Below, piece after piece: positions 9,089 to 18,215 of a stretch of DNA of 64,000 bases. Each line of letters starts with the position of its first letter. Position 1 is the stretch's first letter. Location of the stretch: positions 124,001 to 188,000 of the forward strand of contig NZ_AUHG01000010.1 in assembly GCF_000423065.1 (NCBI RefSeq). Reading direction: 5' to 3'. This DNA is from Christiangramia echinicola DSM 19838. Its GTDB lineage: Bacteria > Bacteroidota > Bacteroidia > Flavobacteriales > Flavobacteriaceae. The notes under the pieces were generated by a model that saw only the letters and a program-made list of their open reading frames with translations, searched no databases and was not told the origin of the DNA. The translations under genes and the position numbers were made by a program.

Positions 9089-9097
9089 TTTTAAAAT

Positions 9098-10477
9098 TTA
9101 ATTCCCTGTGATCCTAATATTATCAAGGTCATAAGTGGTGGTTTTATCTGGAGCAGCTCCTAAATACCTGAAGCCAATCCAGACTTTACCTTCCAGGCAG
9201 GAAATATTAATTTCTGACTCTCTGAATATAGTAGAATTGGCGCCCGAAGGGCCCAGGGGAATATTTGCATCAAGCTCAGTCCAGTTCGTATTACGCGGAT
9301 CTCCGGTAAAATATGACGCTATAAATACTCGCATTAAAAGTCCGTTATCATAGGAAGATAGAATATCAAATTTCAGAATTTCATCAGTAGTTTCACTTAA
9401 ATCTATTTCCGGGGTTACCAGCCAGGCTTCTAACGGACTTTCATTGGTATTGTAGGCAGAAACTCGAAGAATCCTGTTTCCCGCAGATAAGGTTGGAGTG
9501 AATTTTTTTTCACCACCGCTTACATTAATATTTGTCCATCTGCGAGAATTCAAAGTCGTATTAGAGGTAACTCCATCAAAATTTTCTTCTAACAGGAATT
9601 TTGTGCCTTCTATTAGACCAGTCCCGCAGTCCAGGTAGACGGGATCGCAACGTTGGTTATTCATTTCAAGTGCATCGGGTGTATTTACAACCACAACATA
9701 ATGTTCGTCATAAAAATCGCGAGTTAAAATACCTTCTATACTTCCACTTCCTGTGGGCAGCAATAATGATTTAAAATCTGAAAAAGTACTCGTACTCAAA
9801 ATTGTTGTTGATCCAGTAGCACAACTTACTAATTGTCTTTCTCCATCGTATTGATCTACTATACTTGAGGCAAATGAATACCGTTGATCTGTTTTTACAA
9901 GATTAGGATCAAATTGTACATTTTCGAGCTTTATATATAGGTTTTTATATTCATCTGAAAACTCATCAATTTTAATTTCTAGCGGAACAATACTCTGTTT
10001 TTCACCTGTTCTAATTATATGTTCGCCAATTAATGATTTTGGTATCGCCACAACATCACCCATATCCCGAATGCCTAATTGTAATACACCATTATTGAAT
10101 CCGAGGCTCAATCCATCAAGTTTAACCACAACTTTTCTACCCACATCAAAAGTTTCAAATACTGAATTATCATCGATCAAAATTTGAATTCCTGAAGTGG
10201 GGTTTTCAGGCTTATCCTGAACTATTATTTCTTTATAAAAATTACCTCCTTCATCACTTGAGACTACGTAGCCCTCGAACCAGGTATTCGAATCGCTAAA
10301 GGTATAGATCTCTCCTGTCCCGGGATAAAAATTCCCTTTTACTGCTGCTATCGTGGTAAAATCTCCTTCAATATTTATTTCAGGTACTATTAAATCAGGG
10401 ATTTCATAATCATCTGTCTTCACGCAAGAATTAAACATCATCGCCATCATCAAACTTATTATTACCCCTTTTCTCAT
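9098..10477 (-). CDS. DUF5689-domain outer-membrane lipoprotein
   Basis: The 459-residue protein has a lipoprotein signal peptide with lipobox FNSC (C18). A DUF5689 region follows (about 35-260, with GYVVSSDEGGNFYKEIIVQD and LGIRD), an OB-like domain frequent in secreted Bacteroidota proteins. The C-terminal part (about 290-459, starting LLEENFDG and ending YDLDNIRITGN) looks like a jelly-roll (choice-of-anchor J type) module. It lies 11 bases downstream of the TonB receptor gene and is clearly in its operon, so it probably acts as a surface partner of that receptor, in the place SusD takes in sugar systems. Substrate unknown; the divergent secreted nuclease suggests nucleic acids or phosphoesters. 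Confidence 0.8.
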   Translation of the reverse strand: MRKGVIISLMMAMMFNSCVKTDDYEIPDLIVPEINIEGDFTTIAAVKGNFYPGTGEIYTFSDSNTWFEGYVVSSDEGGNFYKEIIVQDKPENPTSGIQILIDDNSVFETFDVGRKVVVKLDGLSLGFNNGVLQLGIRDMGDVVAIPKSLIGEHIIRTGEKQSIVPLEIKIDEFSDEYKNLYIKLENVQFDPNLVKTDQRYSFASSIVDQYDGERQLVSCATGSTTILSTSTFSDFKSLLLPTGSGSIEGILTRDFYDEHYVVVVNTPDALEMNNQRCDPVYLDCGTGLIEGTKFLLEENFDGVTSNTTLNSRRWTNINVSGGEKKFTPTLSAGNRILRVSAYNTNESPLEAWLVTPEIDLSETTDEILKFDILSSYDNGLLMRVFIASYFTGDPRNTNWTELDANIPLGPSGANSTIFRESEINISCLEGKVWIGFRYLGAAPDKTTTYDLDNIRITGN

Positions 10478-10488
10478 GATCTAAATAT

Positions 10489-13308
10489 TTAAAATCTAAA
10501 ACTCAGGTTTGCAAAAAAACTAGTGCCATATCCCAGCCAGTATTTATTTCCAAATACAGGTATTTCTCTATCCATATCTTCCTTTAAAATCCTGTAATTG
10601 GAATTTCTGGCCTGTTCAAATCCACCGGACTTATATTCTTTATCCAGTAGATTATTTATACTCATGAAGAATCCGAGATATTTATCTTTTATCCTCCAGG
10701 ACTTGCCTCCCACCATGTTCACCAGGAAATAACTTTGAAATTGTTCCTGCTTTAATAAATCCTGGGCAATCTGATTATCATAGTCCAGTAAAGGAAATCC
10801 ATCATAATCTGTCTGAAAATTAGATGTTCTGGTTAAGGGATTAATATCAATAAAACCATGCGAAAAATAATTGACGGTCGCCCCAAACCACCAATAAGCC
10901 GGATCGCGATATTCGAAACCAACCAAAGCAGCTCTTTGAGGTCCGCCGGCGAGGTAATAATCCTTTAGATTTGATTTCCCAAAATCTTTGCTGAAGCTGG
11001 CTGAACTCAAATACAACGACGGATTATTAGCAAAGATAAATTGCCCTAATGAAGCGACAGCTTTCACTTTTAAAGTAGTTGTAACCTGATATTCACTACC
11101 AAATTCCAGTCCCAATAATCGTTTATCAATTTCGGTGAGAACCTCCTGAACGAAAGCCGCTGTATTTTCAGCTCCTAAACCACCGAGACCATTCGTGAAA
11201 TAATAGGAAATTTCCGTTGCGTTGTTGATCCTGGTCAAATAACCGGTAAGACGTACATTAAATTTAGAAGACCTGTATCTATAACTGAGATCTGTGGTTT
11301 GGATGATTTCCTCCCTACTATTATCTACAACTTCATTATTCTGTCGTGGATTTACAAATACATTTCTAAAGCCAGGCGGTTTACTGAAATAACCTAAATT
11401 AAATTCAATATTCTGCCTGCCTGAAAATTTATAGATGAAACCCGACTTTAGTCCAAAATCGAGAAAAATCACTTTATCACTATTCCCCAGGGAGGTTTCA
11501 GAAAAAATCCCATTCTGATAATTTCCTTTGCGTTGATACTGAACCGTTCCAAGTTTTCCGGTCAAGCTCCATTCAAGCCTTTTAAAATTATACCGTGTTT
11601 GAATAAAAGCTTCAGATAAATTTGAACTAATATCGTAGTCATACTTATATTTTTCACCTGCTTCAACAAGCCTGTTGGGATTTAAAAGATTGGATTGTTT
11701 CGCCAGTACCAGAGGGTTTTCAGCAACCTCTTCAGCAAAAACATCGATATCCAGAAAATTATTTCCACCAAAAAGATCTGTAATCCTCGCGAAATTGTAA
11801 CTTTTTAAAGCGGTATATCTAACCCCAGTATTTATTTTAAAATTATCCCGTATTTTCCAGTCAAGAATAAGGTTTGCGGTGAGTTGCTTGTCTTGATTTA
11901 CATCATCTGTCAGGGCATATATTGCATTATTTCCGTTCTCAGAATTTGATGTGTTGGCCAGGTATAATTGATCCCAATCTAGTTGTCCACTAATTTTAAA
12001 ATCTTTCTGCACACGAAAAGCGGCCTCATAATTTTCAGAACCGGGATACCGAAGGTAATATCCGGGTAATTTCTGGTAGTATGAAGGATCTGGATTTGCT
12101 CCTCCGCCTAAATAGGCTTCCTGTCCATCAAGGTTTGCCATCGTTGTTCCTCCATAATCTATTCTGGAATTCGCCACCTCCCCAAATTGGTATGCGAAAT
12201 TGGTATTCAAATCTATATTACTGGATACTTTCCAGAAATGGTTAATCATTAGAACAGGTTCTTCAACTTCTCTCAACCTTGAATTTCTTATTTCGCCTTC
12301 CTGATATCCCCAGTAGGGATTATACTTTCTTCCCTTAAGATCAAGAACCTCCTGTGTTAGTGGAGAAGATTTACCTCTAGTTACAGGAGTATAAAATCCT
12401 GAAAAATTTAGTGAATGTTTATCATCGATCTTCTTCTCTATAGAAGCGAAAAATGAATTTGAATCATATAAGGTTCCGTCCATATAACCTTCCTCTGCAT
12501 AACGCCTTGCTATAGAAAACGCATAGAACCATCCATTTCCTTTCTCACCAGATGCATAAGTTGCCATTAACCTTCCAGTATATGATCTGTTTGATCCCGC
12601 AACTGAAACCCTTGTCCCTTTCTGATATTTTGAGGCCCGCATCAATATGTTAGTAGTACCACCAAGCCCACCAAAACTATATTCTCCAGATGCGATCCCA
12701 TTGCTCAAAACCTGGTTACGCTGCACATCATTTAAGCCTCCCCAGTTACTCCATTGAGGCCGGCCATCATATAGCTTATTCATCTCTATACCATTGATGA
12801 GCAATTTTCCATATTCAGAGCCCAGACCTCTAACGCGGAAAAAAGTCTGACTAAAATCGAATGCAGCAGCGCTTAGGTATACGTCCCTGGTAGATTGTAA
12901 AATTCCTGAGATATTATCAAATTCCCCTTCTTCTGAAAGGATTTCAGATTCTGACAATGTTATTGTTGATTGCTGGCTTCGCTCTTGAAATTCATCTGGT
13001 TGAAGTAGAATTTTCTCTAGAGTTTTAATCTCTGAAGTTATTTTTACGGGTAAGCGTTTAGTTATATAACCCGTTCTGGAAATTATAAGTATCACTTCTT
13101 GTATCGCAATAGTTTCCAGCCCGATAGAAAATGTTCCATCGGCTTCGGTTAGGGTTTCTGTAAACGAACCCTGAATTGCAATTTTAACCTGTGGTAAGGG
13201 CACATCGGTGATTGCATCTACTAATCTGCCCTTGATGGCAGAATTCTGAGAATTCACATTCAGATTTATAAAAATGAAAGTGAACACCCAGAAAATCGAA
13301 ATTTTCAT
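10489..13308 (-). CDS. TonB-dependent receptor with N-terminal carboxypeptidase-like domain
   Basis: This 939-residue outer-membrane receptor imports an unknown ligand using TonB/ExbBD energy. It has a signal peptide cut near SQ/NS (about residue 20), a carboxypeptidase D regulatory-like beta-sandwich (about 25-105, IKGRLVDAITDVPLPQVKI), a plug domain (about 120-235, including LLINGIEMNKLYDGRPQWSNW) and a 22-strand-type barrel ending in an aromatic strand (FFANLSFRF). The first gene of an operon, it is followed by the DUF5689 lipoprotein 11 bases later. The divergent gene at 13406 encodes a secreted EEP phosphoesterase/nuclease, which hints at a nucleotide or phosphoester ligand; this is inference from context only. 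Confidence 0.9.
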   Translation of the reverse strand: MKISIFWVFTFIFINLNVNSQNSAIKGRLVDAITDVPLPQVKIAIQGSFTETLTEADGTFSIGLETIAIQEVILIISRTGYITKRLPVKITSEIKTLEKILLQPDEFQERSQQSTITLSESEILSEEGEFDNISGILQSTRDVYLSAAAFDFSQTFFRVRGLGSEYGKLLINGIEMNKLYDGRPQWSNWGGLNDVQRNQVLSNGIASGEYSFGGLGGTTNILMRASKYQKGTRVSVAGSNRSYTGRLMATYASGEKGNGWFYAFSIARRYAEEGYMDGTLYDSNSFFASIEKKIDDKHSLNFSGFYTPVTRGKSSPLTQEVLDLKGRKYNPYWGYQEGEIRNSRLREVEEPVLMINHFWKVSSNIDLNTNFAYQFGEVANSRIDYGGTTMANLDGQEAYLGGGANPDPSYYQKLPGYYLRYPGSENYEAAFRVQKDFKISGQLDWDQLYLANTSNSENGNNAIYALTDDVNQDKQLTANLILDWKIRDNFKINTGVRYTALKSYNFARITDLFGGNNFLDIDVFAEEVAENPLVLAKQSNLLNPNRLVEAGEKYKYDYDISSNLSEAFIQTRYNFKRLEWSLTGKLGTVQYQRKGNYQNGIFSETSLGNSDKVIFLDFGLKSGFIYKFSGRQNIEFNLGYFSKPPGFRNVFVNPRQNNEVVDNSREEIIQTTDLSYRYRSSKFNVRLTGYLTRINNATEISYYFTNGLGGLGAENTAAFVQEVLTEIDKRLLGLEFGSEYQVTTTLKVKAVASLGQFIFANNPSLYLSSASFSKDFGKSNLKDYYLAGGPQRAALVGFEYRDPAYWWFGATVNYFSHGFIDINPLTRTSNFQTDYDGFPLLDYDNQIAQDLLKQEQFQSYFLVNMVGGKSWRIKDKYLGFFMSINNLLDKEYKSGGFEQARNSNYRILKEDMDREIPVFGNKYWLGYGTSFFANLSFRF

Positions 13309-13405
13309 CTAGTGCCTCGTCATCGAAATGTAATATAATGTTAATCATTAATGACATAACCAGCAAATTATCAGAACTTTAAACCTAATTAATCCTGAAA
13401 ATAAT

Positions 13406-14467
13406 TTGAAGACACTCCTCATATCGGTTATTTTAGTTTTTAACCTGATCCACATTTCAGGCAATATGGTATATTGTCAGAATATGAAAGATTACCAGAT
13501 CGAGACCGTGGCATTCTATAACGTAGAGAACCTTTTTGATACCGTAGACGACACTTTAACCTTTGATGATGATAGGACAGCTTTAGGAAAAGATCGCTGG
13601 ACAGAGGATCGCTATGCGCAAAAGATAGAGAACATTGCAAAAGTGCTTTCTGAAATTGGTATTGACGAAGCCAGTAAAGCTCCATTAATCATAGGTCTAT
13701 GCGAAATAGAGAACAGGCTAGTTCTTGAGGATCTTATTTCCCACCACTATTTACAGGAAAAGAATTACGGAATTATACATTTTGATTCACCAGATGAGCG
13801 CGGAATAGACGTAGCCTTGTTATACCGAAAAGAGGGTTTTATTCCTTTAAATTCCAGGCCCAGGAAATTAATGATCTACGAGCAGGATAAACGAGATTAC
13901 ACAAGGGATCAACTTGTGGTAAGCGGACTGATGCATGGTGAGGAAATACATTTCATAGTAAATCACTGGCCTTCCCGTTCTGGTGGGGAAGCAAAAAGCA
14001 GTTATAAGCGTGAGAAGGCTGCTCAACTCAACAAGAGAATCATAGATTCTTTATATCGAGAAAATCCAAATGCGCGAATTATAGGAATGGGAGATTTTAA
14101 CGATGATCCTACCAATAAAAGCTTTAAAAAGTTCCTACAAACTAAACCGGAAATTAAAGAATTGAAGGAAGGGGAACTCTATAATCCTATGGAAAATATG
14201 ATGAAAAATGGAAAAGGAACCCTGGCTTATCGAGATTCATGGAATTTATTCGATCAATTTTACTTATCTCAGAGTTTAGTTTCAAGAAATTTTGATGGCT
14301 TTCAGCTTTATAAAGCAGGAATTTTTAATCCGCCCTATGTTATAACTCAAACCGGACAATATAGGGGATATCCATTCAGGACTTATGGAAGTTCAGGTTA
14401 CGAACCTGGATATAGTGATCATTTTCCGGTATACCTTTATTTAATAAGGGAAGTGAAAACTCAATAG
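13406..14467 (+). CDS. Exported endonuclease/exonuclease/phosphatase family protein
   Basis: The 353-residue protein has the EEP (DNase I-like) fold. Visible motifs are FYNVENLFDTVDD (metal-binding N and E), IGLCEIENR (E), RGIDVALLYR, the VNHWPSRSGG histidine, MGDFNDDP (D..N) and the final YSDHFPVYL (D-H), so the catalytic set is complete. It should hydrolyse phosphodiester or phosphomonoester bonds. The start is read as TTG at 13406 because this gives a signal peptide (MKTLLISVILVFNLIHISG.., cut near CQ, about residue 25); the first in-frame ATG would remove most of it. It is divergent from, and 97 bases from, the TonB receptor/DUF5689 operon. Confidence 0.87.
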   Translation: MKTLLISVILVFNLIHISGNMVYCQNMKDYQIETVAFYNVENLFDTVDDTLTFDDDRTALGKDRWTEDRYAQKIENIAKVLSEIGIDEASKAPLIIGLCEIENRLVLEDLISHHYLQEKNYGIIHFDSPDERGIDVALLYRKEGFIPLNSRPRKLMIYEQDKRDYTRDQLVVSGLMHGEEIHFIVNHWPSRSGGEAKSSYKREKAAQLNKRIIDSLYRENPNARIIGMGDFNDDPTNKSFKKFLQTKPEIKELKEGELYNPMENMMKNGKGTLAYRDSWNLFDQFYLSQSLVSRNFDGFQLYKAGIFNPPYVITQTGQYRGYPFRTYGSSGYEPGYSDHFPVYLYLIREVKTQ

Positions 14468-14531
14468 AAATCATATTCAATAAAAGCAGTTTTTTTAAAA
14501 CAAGATCTTCAATGAAATTCAGACTTAAAAT

Positions 14532-14562
14532 AAAAACCTCCGGAATTTCCGGAGGTTTTTTT
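14532..14562. terminator. Bidirectional Rho-independent terminator
   Basis: CCTCCGGAA (14537-14545), one loop base, then TTCCGGAGG (14547-14555), flanked by A on the left and seven T on the right. It lies between the convergent EEP gene and the 145-residue membrane protein gene and can serve both. Confidence 0.92.
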
Positions 14563-14607
14563 GTGTAATATCAAACTTAAGCATTGCAGTTTAATGCAGA
14601 TATATCT

Positions 14608-15045
14608 CTAGTTAAACCAGGCGCTCCATGGGATTCTTGAAAGGACTACCACAAATGCAAAGCCATAAAAAATGGATAACATTTTAAATTTAGGCCTGGA
14701 GGTAAGCTTCTTCTTATGTTTAGAGTACCCAATAGTTATCAAAACGATCGCGATGATCATCATAAGAGGATGTTCAACAAGATAAAGTCTCAAAGTATCG
14801 TTTTTCATAACTTCACCCATACCACCTTCCCAGCGTCCCATGTTACCGGAAGTAAAGTATAGAACAATACCTATTAGCAACTGAATATGGGAAACAATTA
14901 GCGTAAAAAGAGCAATTCTAAAATTTGTAGCAGAATATTCCTTATTCGCGGCAAAACCAATTATAGCATTAAATGTGGCTATAAGCAGCATGAATAATAC
15001 TAAATAAGCCCAATATGAATGGATAAACTGAATTGTTTCGTACAT
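14608..15045 (-). CDS. Small four-helix integral membrane protein (cytochrome b-like, unknown function)
   Basis: The 145-residue protein has four hydrophobic helices (about 10-33, 42-64, 90-110, 122-140). Histidines lie in or near the helices: H9 in IHSYWAYLV, one in VSHIQLLIG and one in VEHPLMMIIAI; the C-terminal end is SRIPWSAWFN. The pattern is well kept in Bacteroidota proteins sometimes labelled cytochrome B, and the histidines could bind haem, but I see no CxxCH or other firm cofactor motif. It is a stand-alone gene between two terminators. Function not known. Confidence 0.6.
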   Translation of the reverse strand: MYETIQFIHSYWAYLVLFMLLIATFNAIIGFAANKEYSATNFRIALFTLIVSHIQLLIGIVLYFTSGNMGRWEGGMGEVMKNDTLRLYLVEHPLMMIIAIVLITIGYSKHKKKLTSRPKFKMLSIFYGFAFVVVLSRIPWSAWFN

Positions 15046-15082
15046 ATAAAATTATTTTTTTTTAAAGATAACAGAAATACAT

Positions 15083-15112
15083 AAAAAAACGCCCCGAATA
15101 ATCGGGGCGTTT
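15083..15112 (-). terminator. Terminator of the TonB receptor gene
   Basis: An 11-bp stem, AAACGCCCCGA (15087-15097) with TCGGGGCGTTT (15102-15112), has a four-base loop. Read on the minus strand it is followed by a run of T (plus-strand A 15083-15089). It lies 24 bases past the receptor stop. Confidence 0.92.
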
Positions 15113-15135
15113 AATATTATAGAATAAGAATTTCC

Positions 15136-17868
15136 TTAGAAATTAAAAGAAACACTTGCATTCCAGGTTCTACCCCATCCAAAGAAAACATTATTTCTAG
15201 TGTTTACTCCATCATAAGTATCATCTCCAGGACCTGCAAGAATGTTAGTATTAGATTCAGAAATATAGATATTATCTGTTACGTTATTCACGTTAAGTCT
15301 GAAACTTAATCTATTCTCTCCAAGATCTAACCCGTAAGAAGCACCAAGGTCTAATAGACCATAAGAAGGCACTTCGAATACTTCAAAATTAGGATCGTCT
15401 AATGCATCTGTAGCATCGAAATCTGCATATATATTATCAGCATATCTATAAGTCGCATCAACGCTTAAATTATCAATGATTTGATAATCTGCTCCTAAAC
15501 TAGCTGTTAACTGAGCTGCATTTCCAACCTTTACTCCATCAAGACTTAGTACAGCATCATCAACTCCTGGAATTGGGTTTTGATTCTCATCGAAGTAAGA
15601 AGCTACAACATCATCCTTATATTCCCAATCTCCAATAGATAACATACCATTCCATCTGAATTTATTTCCAACTCTTCCGTAGAAATCGAATTCAATTCCT
15701 TTGTGTACCTGAGTAATTCCAAGAAGGTTCGCTGTACCTCTAATTTCCTGAGGAGTATCTTCAAAGAAAGTCGCGTTATCAGACTCAAATCTATCAGCCC
15801 ATGAAGTTCTGTAGATATTCACATTCGCATTGAAGAATTGAGAACGGAAACCGTAACCTAATTCTAATCCAAATACCTGCTCATTTGTAAGATTTGGATT
15901 TAGAGTGTTTCCGAAGTTGATGTAAACTGCATCAAAAAGTGGTTGTTTTGAATAATATCCAATGTTACCAAATACATTATGCTTCGCATCAATATTAAAG
16001 TTCGCTCCACCTTTAATGTTTCCTCCAACGATATTTTCCCAGTCAGTTTCCTGATTTCCAGGAGCTTCGTTGAAATATTCAATTCTTTTGAATCCCTGGT
16101 TAGAGATAGATCCCTGAACAAAGGCAGACAATTTATCTCCTGCATACTCTAATTGTCCAAATGCACCAGCCCATCTTACAAGACCATCATTATTATAGTC
16201 AATTTTCTCCTCATCATCAATACTCTTGAATACATTTAAAGTATTGCTAATAGTAGGATCATAAGTTTCATTTAAGAATCTCGATGGGTTATTACTATCT
16301 GCAGTAGAACGGTAAGTATCCGCTCCCATTAGATTTACTAACCTACGGTAATGGAAACCTTTGTAAGATCTTAAATCTGCTCCCAGGTCTAAAGTAATTT
16401 TATCGGTTAATTCAGTTTCAAAGTTTGAAATAACACCAAACCAGTTATGAGAGTTTACAGAAGAACGTTGAGACATTCCGTTTTCACCTGAACGATCTCC
16501 GTTTCCAGAATTCACAAATTGCCCCTGGTAAGTTCCGTCACCAGAATAAGTCTCTCTAGGATCTCCAAAAGCAGGTACATCAGCACCAGAGTTCCATGCA
16601 AAAATATCATCAATAGGTAATAGACCATCATCTGTTAATGGTAATGCAAAAGATTGTCTTCCATTAATTCTACCAATAGATCCTATAGATCCACCACGTC
16701 CAAATGATGCGTATGCTGTGGTTGAAAGTTTAGAAAGACTGTTAATATCCCATTCCCAGCTAAGAGATGCTACTGGTTTGTGATAGAAGTTTCCAGCAAA
16801 TGTGAATTCTTCTCCATTTCTATATCCAAAATCTGGATTGTATTTTTCATTAGGATCTCCATTTTCACCATATTCCAGGTAACTTGAAAGCGGAGTAAAG
16901 GCACCTCTTTGATTATGTTGCTGAGGAGCACCTGTTAACATGAAGTTGAATTCATGATCTTCATTTGCCTGGTAACCTACACCAATAAAGTAGTTATATC
17001 CTTCAAATTCAGTTCCGTTTACGTAACCATCTCCAGAAGTTCTGCTTAAAAGGAAAGATCCAGACCAACCATTATCGTTAAGTCCAGTATTATAAGAAGC
17101 TACAGTTTTTAAATAACTATCGTTACCAACACTAGCTTTTACAAAACCACCTTCAGACATTTGAGCTGAACGAGTTACTACGTTGATAGTACCTCCTACA
17201 GAAGAAACCGCAAGTTTAGAAGAACCTAAACCTCTTTGTACCTGAACAGCTGAAGCTACGTCACTAAGACCCGCCCAGTTACTCCAGTATACAGCTCCAT
17301 TTTCCATATCATTCACAGGAATACCGTTGATCATCACCGCAGAGTTTTGAGTATCAAAACCACGAATGGTAATACGAGAATCTCCAAATCCACCACCTTG
17401 CTTAGTAGCATAGATAGAAGGAGTAGTATTAAGAATCTCAGGAAATTCCTGGTTTCCTAATTTCTCCTGAATTTCTGAAGAACGAATAGTTGATACAGCT
17501 ACTGGAGTTTGACGATCCTTTGCAAGATCTACAACTCCCGTGATCACTACCTCAGATAATGCGTTTGCATCTGGACTTAAAGTTATTTGTCCAAGATCTA
17601 CAGTTTGACCTCCGCTAACGTTAAATTGAACAGTTTTTGGCTCGTAACCAACAAAACTTATTCTAATTTTTCCGGTAGCATCTTCAACGTTAAGACTAAA
17701 GTTACCGTCAAAATCGGTCATGGCTCCTTGTTGCGTACCAACTACCATCACATTGGCACCTGGTAAAGGACCATCCATTTCAGAATCCATTACTGTACCA
17801 GTAACAGTTCCTTGAGCAAAAATTGTAGCAGATGCAAATAACATTGCTAACAGTAATAATTTCCTCAT
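15136..17868 (-). CDS. TonB-dependent receptor with N-terminal carboxypeptidase-like domain
   Basis: The 910-residue receptor starts with a signal peptide (MRKLLLLAMLFASATIFAQ), then a carboxypeptidase regulatory-like domain (about 22-100, VTGTVMDSEMDGPLPGANV), a plug with NDMENGAVYWSNWAGL and VQRGLGSSKLAVSSVGGTINVVT, and a large barrel ending WNASVSFNF. ATG at 17868 is chosen because it begins the signal peptide; a longer frame to 17916 adds 16 non-signal residues. It has no SusD-like or other partner gene beside it and is followed by its own terminator. The ligand cannot be inferred. Codon use looks like that of highly expressed genes (regular GAA, GTA, ACC), in keeping with a major outer-membrane protein. 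Confidence 0.9.
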   Translation of the reverse strand: MRKLLLLAMLFASATIFAQGTVTGTVMDSEMDGPLPGANVMVVGTQQGAMTDFDGNFSLNVEDATGKIRISFVGYEPKTVQFNVSGGQTVDLGQITLSPDANALSEVVITGVVDLAKDRQTPVAVSTIRSSEIQEKLGNQEFPEILNTTPSIYATKQGGGFGDSRITIRGFDTQNSAVMINGIPVNDMENGAVYWSNWAGLSDVASAVQVQRGLGSSKLAVSSVGGTINVVTRSAQMSEGGFVKASVGNDSYLKTVASYNTGLNDNGWSGSFLLSRTSGDGYVNGTEFEGYNYFIGVGYQANEDHEFNFMLTGAPQQHNQRGAFTPLSSYLEYGENGDPNEKYNPDFGYRNGEEFTFAGNFYHKPVASLSWEWDINSLSKLSTTAYASFGRGGSIGSIGRINGRQSFALPLTDDGLLPIDDIFAWNSGADVPAFGDPRETYSGDGTYQGQFVNSGNGDRSGENGMSQRSSVNSHNWFGVISNFETELTDKITLDLGADLRSYKGFHYRRLVNLMGADTYRSTADSNNPSRFLNETYDPTISNTLNVFKSIDDEEKIDYNNDGLVRWAGAFGQLEYAGDKLSAFVQGSISNQGFKRIEYFNEAPGNQETDWENIVGGNIKGGANFNIDAKHNVFGNIGYYSKQPLFDAVYINFGNTLNPNLTNEQVFGLELGYGFRSQFFNANVNIYRTSWADRFESDNATFFEDTPQEIRGTANLLGITQVHKGIEFDFYGRVGNKFRWNGMLSIGDWEYKDDVVASYFDENQNPIPGVDDAVLSLDGVKVGNAAQLTASLGADYQIIDNLSVDATYRYADNIYADFDATDALDDPNFEVFEVPSYGLLDLGASYGLDLGENRLSFRLNVNNVTDNIYISESNTNILAGPGDDTYDGVNTRNNVFFGWGRTWNASVSFNF

Positions 17869-18215
17869 TTGTTTAATTGTTTGAGTGTTTGATTTAAATT
17901 CGGTGCAAAAGAACACAATTCTGACAAATCTATTATTATCTAAGTGTTAAGAGTTTTAACTTTTAACGATTGAAAAATGCCAGTTTTCACAGAATTGAAT
18001 CAAAAAAATAAGATTTATCCTACGAAAAAACACCTATATAACTGTATTTCAATTATTTGATAACATTACTTACATTGCAATTTATTGTTAATAAATTTTT
18101 TCAATAAAAAATAAAAAGCCCCGGCAAAACCGGAGCTATTAAATATAAATAACTGTAAATTATACTTTTAAACTAGTCGTTAATTTACAAACAGGGCTAT
18201 ATCATTCTGAAATTT
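17869..18215. other. Intergenic region upstream of the TonB receptor
   Basis: These 347 bases hold the pgi terminator (18111-18137) and the promoter region of the TonB receptor. A good -7 element, TAGATTTG, reads on the minus strand at 17932-17925, 57 bases before the start codon, but no clear TTG lies at the -33 distance. The stretch 17990-18110 is very AT-rich and shows no gene or repeat. Confidence 0.5.
18111..18137 (-). terminator. Terminator of pgi
   Basis: On the minus strand AGCTCCGG pairs with CCGGGGCT (one mismatch) over a five-base loop (18117-18137), followed by a T-rich tail (18116-18105). It lies about 80 bases after the pgi stop. Confidence 0.75.

Noticed and set aside
8541-9090. 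CRISPR-like array from the repeated hairpins
   Set aside because: There are only two copies, separated by a gene, with no spacers and no cas genes.
15136-17868. SusC/SusD polysaccharide locus
   Set aside because: No SusD-like lipoprotein or glycoside hydrolase lies nearby; the receptor stands alone.
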